Notes: a model not told the origin generated them from the letters alone. Shown: positions 45,930 through 59,038, counted from the stretch's first letter. The stretch is 64,000 nt of DNA from Candidula unifasciata (GCA_905116865.2 CAJHNH020000824.1:980229-1044228); one strand, 5' to 3'. Made by a program: numbers and translations.

Positions 45930-46345
45930 TGCATGCTTCGTGCAGAGTGGCAAGCATCACTTTAGAGGTCCTGGGTGGTTAGCATCCTTTGGATATTTTG
46001 TCCAAGTTATGCCGGTGTGCTGGGAAATTAGCAGGCAGATAGACTAGCCGGCTATGCACCACTTGGTGGTGAATTGATGTATGACAAGTTAGACATTGTG
46101 AGCGCCTTTTGGGAGTAGGTGAACAGTGTGGAGGCGCAGACAGATCATTAAGGTCTAAGGGGATCTGGCCGACGCTCAACACTCGGGGGAAGCTTGAGAC
46201 GGATATACAATCAAACGGTTACTAGTACCTTCGGAATTGGAACTCTTCGCTTGCTGCTGAAGATGGGGACTAAGCACTTATGGGAGTGTCCCAAGTTTTA
46301 TGATGTCGATTCCTAATGGAACATCAACACAGCATGCATGTCCAA
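45930..46345 (+). mobile_element. L-RNH LINE remnant (RNase H C-terminus and 3' ORF end)
   Basis: Translation gives MLRAEWQASL, WVVSILWIFCPSYAGVLGN, a stop, then LAGYAPLGGELMYDKLD and LWECPKFYDVDS, the usual end of RNase H-bearing LINE ORFs. Stops are present. Related to 8604-9045. Confidence 0.65.
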
Positions 46346-47907
46346 ACAAAACACATTGACTATCTACGTCTAATTGTTTTAACGGTGTACGATTTTCTTC
46401 TGTCTTGACCACGTCCGGCTGTATATTCAGTCATGACAACTGAATCACGGTACATTTTCGAGGAGTCCCCTCGAAAATTGGTTACTGGAATCGTTTCCAT
46501 GTTGCATTGTGTGACATTTTGATATGCTTACAAAGTCCTGTGTTCTAAACGTATTCGTATTACAAATCTACAAGCGGATATTGTGAAGTGGATATACAGC
46601 AATTTTAATTTTAATTCACGGAAGACAGTCGTGTTGTGATGTGTGTGTCACTGTTTCTAGTCAGTAGTTTGGACTTTTGGGAACCGGCTGTTTATTCTTT
46701 TTCTACTTTGAATGTATAAATCAAATTGTGAATAAATTGTGTCAAGATATTTCGGAGCTCTGTGTAAGTGCATAAAACTATATTTTATTTACTAACTAAC
46801 CTCTCACAGCAAGTCACTCTTTGCCTCTTTACTAATTGTTGACTAACAGTATAATTATATGTTTTAGAAGTACACTAATAATGTTAATCCTTAACCATTT
46901 GACTGATGCTTCGTGGACACTGGCTGTAAACTCTTGCGGAAACTTCTGGTTGTTCATCCACTTCTTATGCATATTTGCAGTTTTACGGTCTGTGTTAATT
47001 TTTGTAAATTGATATGTGTATGTTGCTCAGCAATTTGCAGTTATATGGTCTTTTTTAATTTGCTTTAATTACCTTTAAAATAATACACCATTCATGATAC
47101 TTATACGCGTTGTTGCATGCAGTAATTAGAAATATGTGTGATATATTTTCAAATAGTTACCAAAAAATTCGCAATGATAAGGAATTGATTTCATCCAACA
47201 AGATGAAACTGGACAAATTTGTTTGTGCTGTTTGTACCTTGAGGATACATATTTAGTAGTGCTATAAGTACTGTTAAGAAAACTACTCTGTGTGAAAAAA
47301 ATATTGCACATATCAATTTCACACTGGTTGTGCTTGTTTACTAATTATTCAATAACAGTATAATTATATGTTGTAGTAGTCTACTACTAATAATAATAAC
47401 CATCAATTATTTATATTTATGTTATGTATGACATGTGTATGTTTCATAGCAGTATTTTTATGCGCTAATTTTTATAAAGTAGAAAGGTCACCCCACACCC
47501 CTTCCCCCGGCTCCTCAGATGCAACAATACCCTCTCAGAATCAAAGAGTTACCACTGATATTTCTTTACTTTTGCTGGAACAACTTTTAGTTTATATCTA
47601 AACGTTATTGATGTTTATGTTCATGTTGACTGTAGCAAAAGCATTTTTGTTTGTCTGTAAGAGCCTTTATATTTAATTAGCACACTTATTTACCTTAAAA
47701 ATGACGTATAGTTCTATAAAATATGTAGAAAATTAATGACACTGTAGTTTAATTTGTGCATACATCTCCTCAATAAAAACTGTTTACACAGAGGGTCCCA
47801 ATTCTTGCACAAGAACGGGAATCCCCGTTGACCCAGTTGGCCTATTTATATCTAGAGTTGGCCGTAGTCTTGACGAGAACAGCTTCTTTGTTTTTCTGTC
47901 CATTATT
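46346..47907. other. No gene; weak ~500-bp direct repeat
   Basis: AACAGTATAATTATATGTT recurs at about 46843 and 47353 with similar flanks, suggesting an old duplication. A Rep-F scrap (CTTCTGGTTGTTCATCCACT) lies near 46943. No coding region recognised. Confidence 0.4.
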
Positions 47908-48224
47908 TTCTTCTTCTTCTTCTGCCTTTCTATCCCCCAATGGAGCATAGGCCCTCAACCAACTCACGCCAAGTCGTTCTATCCTTCGCTATTGCATGGA
48001 GCTCTCCCCATGTCCTCCCAATCTTTCTAACCTCATTCTCCAGCTCTCTTCTCCATGTGTTTTTTGGCCTTCCTTTATTCCTATGCCCCTGTGGGTTCCA
48101 ATGCAAAGACATTCTAGTCATGCTGTTCTCCTGTTTTCTCAGTGTGTGCCCTATCCAACGCCAGCGTCTTTTCCTCACCTCCTGATCCACTGGAGCCTGT
48201 TTAGTTCTCTCCCAAAGTTCTACA

Positions 48225-50332
48225 TTAGTTATCATACCATTTTATTCCCTCTATTCTGCGCAGGCACCAGTTAATGAATGTCTGTAATTTATTAGTAATT
48301 GCCTTGGTTGTTCTCCATGTTTCCGCCCCATACAATAGTACTGATTTGACATTAGAATTAAAAATTTTTAGTTTAGCATTTCTTTTAATTTCTTTTGACC
48401 TCCACAAATTCCCTAGTGCTATGAAAGCCCCTCTTGCCTTTTGTATTCTAATTTTAAAATCTCTATCAGTTCCTCCATCTTTATCTACATTACTGCCTAA
48501 ATAGGTGTACGACTCCACGTCTTGGAGTGAGGTGCCATTAAGAGAAACCACATTACTATTTGCCTGATTAATTCTCACTATCTTTGTCTTTCCTTTATGG
48601 ATTTTCAGACCAAGCTGCTGTGATCTCGCATTAAGTATATTTAATTTATCTTGTATCTGATTCCGTTATTGGGACAGAAAAGCAATATCATCAGCGAAGT
48701 CCAGATCATCAAGCTGTTTTGTAGGGGTCCACTGAATTCCATTCTTGGTGTTAGCAGTTACTGTTTTCATAGTCCAGTCTATTGCCAGTAAAAATAAGAT
48801 AGGCGACAAAAGACATCCCTGTCGCACACCTGTTTTTATTTCAAATGCATCTGTTAGCTTTCCTCATGAAGAACTCGACATTTCATGTCTTTATATGTTG
48901 CCTTTACTAAGTTGATAATTTTCTGTGGGATTCCATAGTGCCCTATCAATTTCCAGAGAGATTCCCTATCAATGCTGTCAAATGCTTTTTCATAGTCTAT
49001 GAATCCAATGTAAAGTGGTGAATTCAGTTCAATGCTTTGCTCTATTATAATACGTAATGTGGCTATCTGATCAGTACAGGATCTGTTTGACCGAAAACCT
49101 GCCCGCTCGTCTCTTAGCATTTTATCAATAGCATCTTTTAATCTTTCCAAAATAATTCTACTTAATATTTTTCCAGGAACTGACAGCAACATAATTCCTC
49201 TATAGTTTTCACACTCCTGAAGATCACCTTTTTCGGGCAGTTTCACAAGATATACTTCTCTCCAGTCAGCTGGTATTTCTTCGGTCTCCCAGACTTTACT
49301 GAATAATCTATGTAGCAATTCTGTTGATGTGTTTATGTTGGTCCTGATGGCTTCAGCTGGGATACCATCTGGGCCTAACGCCTTTACTTCCTTAAGAAGA
49401 TTTATAGCTTTTCTAATTTCCTCTTTGGATGGTATCTCACAGTTGATATCCAGTTCCATTTCTAAAGGCTGGATATCTGGGGGAACCTCTGGCCCTGGTC
49501 TATTTAGAAGCATTTCAAAATATTCAACCCATCTGTCCATTTGATCTTCAGTGTCAGTAAGTACCTTTCCTTGACTATTTTTGATTGATCCAGTTGGCTG
49601 ACTATATTTACCTACTAATTTTCTTGTGTTACTGTAAAGTTCTCTGAGGTTTCCTTTTGCTGCTGCTGTCTCCGCTTCTTGTGCTAGATCATTTAGATAT
49701 TTCACTTTATCTGCCCTTATATGCCTCCTAACTTCCTTGTTGGCTTCTGTGTAATTCTCCTGAGCTCTAGCCTTAGCAGCTCTAGTTTTGCTATTGTTTA
49801 ATTCTGCCTTTTTACTTTTCCTATCATCAATCAGTTTAATGGTTTCTGGTGTTATCCATGCTTTATGTTTCCTTTCTTTCTTGCCAAGAACTTCTACGCA
49901 AGATTCATTCCAGATTCCCTTGATCTGATCCCAGCAGACTTCTGTGTTGACATCTTCAGCTAACTGCTGCAACACCTGGTACTTATTAGAGATCATAACT
50001 GAGAACTGTTCCTTAATTTCTTTATCTCTGAGAAAGCCTACATTATATTGGTTTCTATGATTATAAGATGTTATATATCTTTTTAGTTTTAACTTGATTT
50101 TTATCACCAGGAAATGGTCAGTAAATACATAGGCACCTCTGAAAGCCCTCCCTAACATCGTAAAGGGATGATCTAAACTTTTTGTTAATACATATGTGGT
50201 CAATTTGATTAGTTGTCTTATGGTCTGGTGATTCCCATGTTGCCTTGTGTATACTTTTAAAGGGAAAAATACTTCCACCAATAACATACTGGTTATCTGC
50301 ACAGAAATTTGTGAACAATTCTCCATTTTCAT
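48225..50332 (-). pseudogene. RTE reverse transcriptase and connection region, frameshifted
   Basis: Long frame 50332-48854 with RT blocks ALGPDGIPAEAI, LPEKGDLQECENYRGI, AGFRSNRSCTDQIATL and FIDYEKAFDSIDRESL (first catalytic Asp). A frameshift near 48860 follows, then LDFADDIAFLS near 48700 (the two further Asp residues) and a stop. The thumb/connection part (SYTYLGSNVDKDGG, VLLYGAETWRTT) runs at 48578-48225, and WIGHTLRKQ with GRPKNTWRRELE follows at 48235-47930 in another frame. All catalytic Asp residues are present, but the frame is broken at least twice. Confidence 0.85.
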
Positions 50333-50915
50333 TCATTACTCCTAGACCATGTCTCCCCATAATTTCTTCATAACCTGTGTTGTCTGATCCTATCTTAGCA
50401 TTCAAGTCACCCATCAAAATTTTTAAGTTGCCCTTTCTTTCAATATTTATTATATTTTGAAGCTGCATGTAAAATTCTTAATTAATAGATGCATCTTTAT
50501 CATTTGTTGGTGCATAACACTGTATTACCGACATGTTTACTTTATGTTTTACTGTTCTAAAAGATGCTCTTATTATTCTGGGACTCACAGCTTCCCATTC
50601 TATTAGTGCCCTGTCTGCTTCTTTTGATAGCATCAGGGCCACTCCTTCACTGTGCGGCGAATTTTCCTCTGTGTGTCCTGAGAACAAAACAGTTTCTCCT
50701 GAATTAAGAATACTTTTCCCTGTCCCAGTCCATCTAGTTTCACATAACCCCAAAATACTTATTCTATAATGTTTCATTTCCTTTGCTACTTCCATTGTTC
50801 TCCCTATATCATAGAGAGTTCTAACATTCCAAGTGCCAATTCTGGAGGTTTTCCTAGCTGAGAGGAGGTAAGTCAACGATCCGGACTCCTTACGGCTTTC
50901 TCCACACCGTGTCAT
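50118..50915 (-). pseudogene. RTE endonuclease domain, interrupted by a stop
   Basis: Motifs in order: IGTWNVRTL (Asn of the metal site), LGLCETRWTG (catalytic Glu), NMSVIQCYAP, ILMGDLNAKIG (Asp-Asn pair), and after a frameshift near 50170-50190 FTDHFLV (the terminal Asp-His pair). A TAA at 50478 interrupts an otherwise continuous frame. APE-type endonucleases nick the target strand to prime reverse transcription. Confidence 0.82.
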
Positions 50916-51125
50916 ACTTCATCTATTTGAAGAGCCTCCCCTCATCTTGGTTGGCTGGATTTTATTTGCTTCTCTTTTTGACTTATCCATGGTTGGTTGG
51001 TTTTTTTGGCTATAGTTTTTACAGGATGAGGTAGCCAACCTCAAGCCCAACCCTACCCTTAGTCGCCTCTTACGACATGCCTGGTAGGGTGCAGTGTCAC
51101 TATTCTTTGCTTCCCGTGAGGGCCC

Positions 51126-51500
51126 CGGAGGGTCCTGGTCTCCAGGAATTGTTTCCGCCTCGAGTGCAGGAGGTTCCGGGTTCAATCCCCTATAGGGATG
51201 GAATTTTAAACATGGACTTGGACTTCTAGTAATTCCCCTTGGTCTCTGGGTGGTGAGATCGCAGGTAAACAATCATTAGGTAGTTGGAAATTAAAAAGAG
51301 TAGCATAAGAGCGCTTCCCAGGTAAAATATAGTTAGACATATGCCCAAAGTATTTCAGGATGCTCCTCGATGCTACTGAGCCTGTGCACTGTGCTGAGCT
51401 TCTTCGGACTCAGACTTGAGTTAAAAGAAGAACGGAGCACTTAGGGGTTACCCCGGTGTGCCATGATGTTGATCCGTTGTTCAAACCTCGAAACTTTCTG
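51126..51500 (+). mobile_element. SINE-C, full-length + strand copy
   Basis: Head CCGCCTCGAGTGCAGGAGG and B-box GGTTCAATCCCC; body CTTGGACTTCTAGTAATTCC, AGTATTTCAGGATGC, CTGAGCTTCTTCGGACTC; end TTGTTCAAACCTCGAAAC. It directly abuts the 5' end of the RTE. Confidence 0.78.
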
Positions 51501-52355
51501 TCCTTCTATTGTGTTTGTAATCTTCTCAAAAACCACATCTCTGCAGCGAGTTAATTTGGTATATCGTATTTTCGGAGAATCACCTCCCCCCCCCCCCTTT
51601 TTTTTTCCCCTTTTCCATTCCAACCGATTCTAGATGTTTCTAATGCTTGATCTGCGCATATTGGTTTATTCTGTTTGAGAAGAAAGCATTTTAATATACA
51701 CATGGAGTTTTGCATACTCTCCCCCCCCCCTCCCCATTATATATATATATTGCTGTACACTTCTGTTGTACACTTCAAGAACCAATTATTTAGGCCTAGG
51801 GTGCCTATTCAACATTCCGCTGGATATCTCCTTGATGGATGTGCTACAGTGAAGTCCTGCATTCTATAACTGGCACACTTGGCACCTGCACAGCATCATG
51901 TAATACAGTTGCTATCTTTACAAGCCAACAATAACGCTTGTGACAGGCCACATAAACTTTAATGGCATTAAAGTTACACGTCACAAGATGATGATGATTA
52001 TTCAATAAAAAGTACGATAATAACTGTCTATTATCTACTCTGAGGATATAAAAGAATTACACTCTTTTCTCAATGGACACCTTCCAGTATAATAAATAAA
52101 TAGACATTAAACTGTCTCCAGTAAGTACGGTTAATCAAAACCTCACAAAGAGGAACGTCTGACTCGAACAAGGGAAATATCTTGACTGCCGAATCCTTTG
52201 TGTTCTGCAGGAGCCTTTGTGTTAATCGCCCAGAATTCAATTAGCTCGTATCCTAGGTAACGACCCGACCCGTGGCCGCTGTGTGAACTTTTCACCTGTC
52301 TTGTGACCACTAGAAGAAACTAGAAGAAACTTTAACTCTTGGACAATAAGATTAT

Positions 52356-52438
<83 letters not shown>

Positions 52439-54051
52439 TTACAGATACAACAGTTCATATATTCTTTGCCAGAAAATATATCAAAACTTATATTTAATAT
52501 TTTAAATATAATACGTCCCCGGTGGAGATTCAGCTTAAGAAAATATCTCCAATTATATTTTATAGTTTACACTCAAAATTACATCTTTTTGATGGTTCCA
52601 TTCCAGAAAGCGACTGCATATCACTCCTGATATCTCCCCCAATGATTGCTATTCGTAAGCTGGGTCGGCAATCAAGAACACAGAAACCAGGTTTTTCTGA
52701 AGCAGTAGCCACAATTTGAAATAACAATTACTATGTCATTTTTCTTGCAGCGCACTCACTTTGAAGACTGATGATTTATTCTGGAATCGTATTCCTAGTG
52801 CATGTTCTCCGTATGAACCAAAGAAAACCTATGTAAGATGAAAGTGCAGTTTGATCAAACACTAGCAGATTCCAATCATCTGCTTCCCTTTAAGGTATTC
52901 GATTAAGCAAACAGCACATTTCCTCAGGGGATTAATTCTCGCCCTGGTTTTGATCAAGTTTACAAGCTGCTGGAGAAGGAATACACATTTTTAAAAATCC
53001 TCCAGACAGGAAGTATTGATATTAGAGTAAATATAGCAAAGAGAAAAAGGCTTTCAATATCTCACAGCTATCGGTCATGGTTTGAATAATCAAATACGGA
53101 CAGACAAGAAGACATGAGGGGGGGGGGGGGGGGGGGGACTGCGTGAGGCGGGGTGATTTATGTGTGGGGGTGAGAGATACGAGTGAATGTGGTAGGCTTT
53201 AGTCTTGCGGTTAGCGGATGTGGAGAGGGGGAATGTTTTGAAACTGCAATATTGCGGGGGAGAACGACTTACCTGTTGCAAAGCATTTCAGAGAATATAA
53301 AACAGGTGAAGCAACAGTAAAGGGCACAAGCGAGCAATAACAACAGCTATAATATTTTAAATAAAGTCTAGAGGCGGCGCTGCAACATTCTGGTCAGCCA
53401 TAACTGCCCGTATATAGGTCTGTGTAAAAAGAAAACGGATGGGGAGGTTAGGTAGAGAAGAATAAGGAGGCCTTCATATAGGTCTAGCCAGTTAGTTCGA
53501 CGTTAGTCTCCTCAAATAGTAGGTCACTTTTCATTCACAAGTTTGTTAAACTGGTCGACTTTCTTGGAGGTTACTTTCTATCGTTTGGTTCCTGCGAAGT
53601 CTTGCATTTACGTTTTCATTCCGAGAAAGAGAATGCCGGTGACATAGGTAGCAGCACTCTCTAGAGGGAGATTGTGTTAGATCCAGTTTCTCTATGTTTT
53701 GGGTGTGTTAAAAGCGCTGGCTTGCTGAAATATGCATCATTTAATATCAACAGCATTGCGGAAAAACCCCGTAACCATGTGCGGTCACAGGGCTAAGGAA
53801 CTACCAAACAGAAGTGAGCTAGTGTGTATGTGGACGGGGTCTGGGAAGACTAACGTCGAACTAATAGGTCTAGCTTATATGACTAGTACGCATGACAGCG
53901 TGGAAAAAGGTACTGTATTTTTACATTGTCATGGGTTCAAAAAAGGCCAGTCCATTACTCAGGATAAAACCCAAGTCTTCAACATGACAGCCAAGTGTTA
54001 TAAAGGTTTGTAGAGAGGCTAAAAACATTAAGTAAATTAAAAAGAAAAACT
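51501..54051. other. No gene; (AT)n, C- and G-runs, small LINE scrap
   Basis: A scrap at about 51500-51590 resembles LINE sequence encoding an EMWFLRR-like segment on the minus strand. C-runs at 51586-51598 and 51721-51732, (AT)n at 52358-52428, G-run at 53118-53137. The open frame at 53732-54013 has no recognisable motif. Confidence 0.4.
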
Positions 54052-54275
54052 TGGTTGCGTACACTTTACAGGACGTTGCAGAACCAGCAACAGCATTTTT
54101 TTGGCTGTTGTGGTTTTCTAGGCAAACTTTACGGTTCAGTAGCTTGCCATTGCTTTTTGAACGAACAGTGATCTCTCGGTAATGCTATCGTCACCAAAGA
54201 CAAATCGGCTGGGATCGAACCCGGCACCCCGGCATTACAAAGCGCCTTCGGAACGCCTAAGCCACAGAAGCTAAC
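54052..54275 (-). mobile_element. SINE-A copy
   Basis: Complement shows B-box GGTTCGATCCC, GGCAAGCTACTGAACC and an end near GTACGCAACC. The head is diverged (AGCTTCTGTGGCTTAGG). Confidence 0.72.
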
Positions 54276-54506
54276 TTTATACACCGTTTAAATCTATAGA
54301 TGTAAGATGTGGACTGTCCTAAACGCAGAATTACAACACATGAGAGAGTTGTATAAGAAATGCGATGGGAACACACAAGAAGAGACAGAATCACAACGAA
54401 CAAAGAATAATGGTAGGCACATTACAGGTAACTGACTTCAAATGGTTAACGTCAAAGTCAAGAGGCGACTTCAGTGCACATGTTTTGCACAGTGCACATA
54501 TAGCTT

Positions 54507-54562
<56 letters not shown>

Positions 54563-54874
54563 GAACGGCTAGCCGCCTGCTGAGAGCGTCGCACATAGCA
54601 TGAACTCTGTAGCTCCGGCGACGATGCCCACGGATCTCTGTAAAAACTGCACTTGTGACCTAAATGTTGCAGCCGTGAAACGAACAACTTACGACTTGAC
54701 CACTTGGCCACGGAGACCCCCGAATCAAAAGCTGTGGTCATCTAGCCAGGATAGAACAAAAGCAACGTCAAGGTATCATTGTTCTGCTCAGTTGTTCGTC
54801 TTTGTTTGAGAAGGTTGTATGCTTGATACATTATTCCGGAATTCGAGGATTAGGTGAATATCATTCTTCTTTAA
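54276..54874. other. (TC)n tract and possible SINE remnant
   Basis: (TC)n at 54511-54559. Complement of 54600-54725 starts GGGGGTCTCCGTGGCCAAGT with an A-box-like segment but only a poor B-box (GTTCGTTTCAC), so it may be a diverged SINE. Confidence 0.4.
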
Positions 54875-55440
54875 CACAGGATGAGCAGGTAAAGTAGGGG
54901 ATATAACATAGAATGAGCAGGTATAGTGAGGGATATAACACAGGATGAGCAGGTATAGTGAGGGATATAACATAGGATGAGCAGGTATAGTGAGGGATAT
55001 AACACTGGATGAGCAGGTATAGTGAGGGATATAACACAGGATGAGCAGGTAAAGTGAGGGATATAACATATGATCAGCAGGTAAAGTGAGGATATAACAC
55101 AGGATGAGCAGGTATAGTGAGCTATATAACATATGATCAGCAGGTAAAGTGAGGATATAACATATGATAAACAGGTAAAGTGAGGATATAACACAGGATG
55201 AGCAGGTATAGTGAGCGATATAACATATGATCAACAGGTAAAGTGAGGGATATAACATATGATAAACAGGTAAAGTGAGGATATAACACAGGATGAGCAG
55301 GTATAGTGAGGGATATAACATATGATCAACAGGTATAGTGAGGGATATAACATATGATGAGCAGGTAAAGTGAGGAATATAAAGCACGATAAGTCGGTAA
55401 TGAGAGGGATATAACATTAAACTCATCATAAATTAGCTAG
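54875..55440. repeat. 32-bp minisatellite, about 17 units
   Basis: Unit GATATAACACAGGATGAGCA plus GGTATAGTGAGG, drifting. Minus frames (CYIPHYTCSS type) are a by-product. Confidence 0.9.
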
Positions 55441-55599
55441 GGATAACACTGGATGGCCAGTAAACTAAAGATTAGAACACTGGGTTGCTTGACGAATTCA
55501 AGAATATAGCTCTGCATTGGTCAGTAAGTGGAAGGAAACAGGGTGGGATGGGTCGACAAAGTTATGGAGATTACATCTGATGTTTCGATAAAATAAGAG

Positions 55600-56690
55600 G
55601 CATAACACTTAGATCTTGATAACGTCTAAGATACTACACTTAGTGAGTAGATAACTTCTGAGAGATTACCCTTAGTGTATAGATAACTATGGAAAAAAAA
55701 ATTACACTTTGTGTATAGATAACTATTAAGAGAGATCACACTTAGTGTATAGATAAAGAATAGGAGAGATTACACTTAGTGGATAGATAACTATTAGGGG
55801 AGATTACACTTGGTGTATACATAACTATTAGGAGAGATTACACTTGCTGCATAGATACAGATTACGAGGGATTACACTTAGTGTATAGATTAATATTAGG
55901 GCAGATTACAATTAGTGTATAGATAACTATTAAGAGAGATTACACTTAGTATATAGACAACAGTTACGAGAGATTACACTAAGTATATAGATAACAATTA
56001 CGAGAGATTACAATGAGTTTAAAAAAAACGTCTGGGAGATTACACTTAGTATATACAACTATTAGGACAGATTACAGTTAGTGTATATACAACTATTAAG
56101 AGATATTACACTTAGTGTATAAATAACTATTAAGAGAGATTACACTTAGTGGATAAATAACGTCTGAGAGATTAAACTTAGTGTATAGATAACTATGAAG
56201 AGAGATTACACTTAGTGTATAAATAGCAATTAAGAGAGATTACACTTGGTGTATAAATAACAATTAAGAAAGATTACACTTAGTGTATAGATAACGTCAT
56301 TGAGATTACACTTAGTGTATAGATAACAATTAAGAGAGACTACACTTAGTGTATAGATAACGTCTGAGAGATTAAACTTAGTGAATAGATAACTATTAAA
56401 AGAGATTACACTTAGTGTATAAATAACAATTAAGAAAGATTACACTTAGTGTATAAATAACAATTAAGAAAGATTAAACTTGGTGTATAGATAACAATTA
56501 AGAGAGGTTACACTTAGTGCATAGATAACGTCTGAGAGATTAAACTTAGTGTATAGATAACTATTAAAAGAGATTACACTTAGTGTAAAAATAACAATTA
56601 AGAGAGATTACACTTAGTGTACATATAACGATTAAGAGGGATTACATTTGGTGTATAGATAACAACCAAGGTAGGTTAGTTTTAGTGATT
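55600..56690. repeat. 34-bp minisatellite, about 32 units
   Basis: Core AGAGATTACACTTAGTGTAT followed by AGATAACTATTA or AGATAACGTCTG. Two unit subtypes are interleaved. Confidence 0.9.
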
Positions 56691-56974
56691 AACGGGTCAC
56701 TACGCGGCATTTTTTGAAATTTATGACAAAAATATCACTTTTTCAATGTGTTTGCTTTTGTAAAAGTCGGCATTTGTAGAATAGATTACACACAAAATTT
56801 ATGTAATTTGTAAACAATTTAGCTTTGAAAAGTTATCACTAAAGGCACCAACCCATGGACTTTTTTGGATAAAAAAAAAGTTTAAAAGTTAGTTTTCTCA
56901 CATCTCTTTTTTTCTGTTTGTTCTGTGTGTGAAATCCTATAATGTAGATATATCAAATTTTCTCCTTTTTAGGA

Positions 56975-57165
56975 TGACATTTTTAGTTATTTGAAGCCTC
57001 ACCCTGGCTTTTGCCAGGGGCCGCAATATAGGCAGGCCATAAATATGGCCAATTGTATGAACGCGGTTTCTGGGACCTCTCCACGGCGATCCTCATCCAT
57101 ATAGTAGCACTTTGTGTCATTAGGTGTTTATCGCTGGTGGGGTAGAAGGTCAGTCAGTCAATCCT
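56975..57165 (+). mobile_element. Rep-R copy
   Basis: GGCCGCAATATAGGCAGGCC, CCTCTCCACGGCGATCCTC and AGCACTTTGTGTCATTAGG match the other Rep-R copies. Confidence 0.6.
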
Positions 57166-57304
57166 AAAACCTCAGCTAATATAAAGACTAGAAACGTGAC
57201 AATTAGTATTGATACTTCTTAAACAATATAATACGGACTGGTTTTTTCAAAAGTAGATTTTAGAAAGTTTTTGTTTTTTAAAATTTAATTATTATCTTCT
57301 GATG

Positions 57305-57351
<47 letters not shown>

Positions 57352-57529
57352 TTGTTGTTGACTTTTTCGATAAACCTACATTTTAAAATTCTACGAAAAA
57401 TATTTAAAAACGTGTTTAAAGTAAATAAACTACACCTGTACCTCTAAATATGATAAAAAGTCATGAATCTATCAACTATTTTCTAACACGTACGTTTGTT
57501 TTTCCAATTTTAGGATTCTAAGAACATGT

Positions 57530-57768
57530 GTCGGCTCTGTGGCTAAGTCGATGCGAACGCTTCGCTTCGAAATGCCGGGATGCCAGGTTCGATCCCAGCT
57601 GCGGGCGATGCGCCTTGCGTTGGTTTCGACAGTGGTATCAAGAAAGTTGACCGTCCAGAGGCAATGGCAAACTACTGGAAGTATATTTGTCTAGAGAAAC
57701 CACACAACAGCCAGGGGCTGTTAGGGTTAGTTCTGCATCATCCTGTAAAGGATACGCAACAACCTTAC
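57530..57768 (+). mobile_element. SINE-A copy with 12-bp target duplication
   Basis: GTCGGCTCTGTGGCTAAGTC head, B-box GGTTCGATCCC, end GATACGCAACAACCTTAC. CTAAGAACATGT occurs at 57518-57529 and 57769-57780. Confidence 0.88.
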
Positions 57769-57939
57769 CTAAGAACATGTTGTTGTTTTCCCACAAGATG
57801 GCGGCTATCGCCATGACAACCATGATTTTTTTACACTTAAAGTATGCAAATGATGTAACATGCATCCCTTCAAATGACCATTAAAAAATAATTGCTCTAA
57901 CTCTGTAAATTAAAGAAAAAAAAATTTTTTTTTTTGGGC

Positions 57940-58185
57940 GTAGAGATTACATTTCGTGTATAGATAGCGCCAAAGAGATTACGCTTAGTTTATATATAAC
58001 GATTAAGAAACAATATATACTTGGTGCATAGAAAACGACTTAGAGAAATCCCACCTAATATATAGATAACATCTGAGAGAAATTATACATAATACATTGA
58101 TAAAATGATACAGATTATACACTTGGCGTATAGATAACATCGGAGCGATTACACAAGGTGTTTCGATAAAATGAGGGAGGAAACA
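57940..58185. repeat. 34-bp minisatellite, detached right part
   Basis: AGAGATTAC and GTGTATAGATA blocks as in 55600-56690, more diverged. Confidence 0.7.
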
Positions 58186-58664
58186 TTGTGTGCGGGTCAG
58201 CATATTGTCTGGGATGGCAAAGTGATGGTTAGAGCCCTGTAAATGTGGGAGAATTGCTGAAGACAACCCTGCTTCTGGTCAGCAAAGTGGACTGGAAGAG
58301 GGCCAGCAAATGATTTTTATTAATTATACGGACACACATTATGTTTTTGGAGCATAATCGCCTGCGCTGCTCGACAAATCGCAGCATAATGATGTCCCTG
58401 AAGATTTATTTTGAGAAACAGAGAAATTACGCTTAAAAATTAACACACTTTAAGCAAACTTTCTATAAGCAGAAATTTTTTTAAACAAAAACAGTATCCT
58501 ATTACAAGAGTTTCAAGATAGTTAAAGTTTAATGCTTACTTAAACAGAGATTTCCAAACATTTCATGTGCGTGACAAACCTTCTTAAACAGACAATATTT
58601 ATCAACATGGTAGTTCAGCATCTATGCTAACCAGAGAATAACTTTGGGTTTTAGGTTGTTTTTT
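58186..58664. other. No feature recognised
   Basis: Unique AT-rich sequence. Confidence 0.4.
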
Positions 58665-59038
58665 TTTTTAGGTTTAGACAACGAGTTAACGTCATGGTAC
58701 AAGGGTAGTAACCAATAAGTGCCCTTTTCACTTCTATCTGAAGCCTGAGTCTGAAAAAATCAGCGCAGTGCACGAACTCCGTAGCACCGGCGAGGATTCT
58801 GAAATACTTTAAGTAGATTTTTAACCCCGGGCTGCCCCGTTAGGCTACTCTTTTCAAATTCACCTGCCAAAGAGTTTTTAAGTGCACAAGAATACATACT
58901 GGCGTCTTATCTTACTACCCAGAGACCAGAAGAAACTATTAGAAGTCCACGTGAAAAAATCCCAGCCTTCACCGGGGCTTGCACCCGAGACCTCTAGCAC
59001 TCAAGGCGGACTCCATGCCTCGAGACCTCGCCGCCCCA
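58665..59038 (-). mobile_element. SINE-C copy
   Basis: Complement: GAGGCATGGAGTCCGCCTTG, B-box region GGGTGCAAGCCCC (diverged), ending near CGTTGTCTAAACC. An uninterrupted reference for the split copy at 16110-16895. Confidence 0.72.

Larger units (their letters stand above)
47908..51125 (-). mobile_element. L-AAG: near full-length SR2-like RTE non-LTR retrotransposon
   Basis: Minus strand, about 3.2 kb. The 5' end (about 51125) carries CCCTACCAGGCATGTCGTAA and GAGGCGACTAAGGG, followed by one ORF region. That region holds an apurinic endonuclease (50915 to about 50100) and a reverse transcriptase (50100 to about 48230). A C-terminal segment ends at 47930 and the (AAG)n tail at 47908-47922. 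It has one premature stop and at least three frameshifts, so it is unlikely to be mobile by itself. It shares the 3' end with copies at 19947-21045 and 24601-25290. Confidence 0.88.
56691..57939. other. 1.25-kb block interrupting the 34-bp array
   Basis: Contains Rep-R (56975-57165), a 43-base T run (57308-57350) and SINE-A (57530-57768); the remainder is unique. Array units resume at 57940. Confidence 0.6.

Noticed and set aside
53732..54013. Possible P-loop protein (contains GSGKTNVE)
   Set aside because: The string lacks the full GxxxxGK[ST] context with a hydrophobic strand before it, and no other NTPase motif follows; likely chance.
54875..56690. CRISPR-like direct repeats
   Set aside because: 32-34-bp periodicity is that of head-to-tail minisatellites; no unique spacers and a eukaryotic setting.
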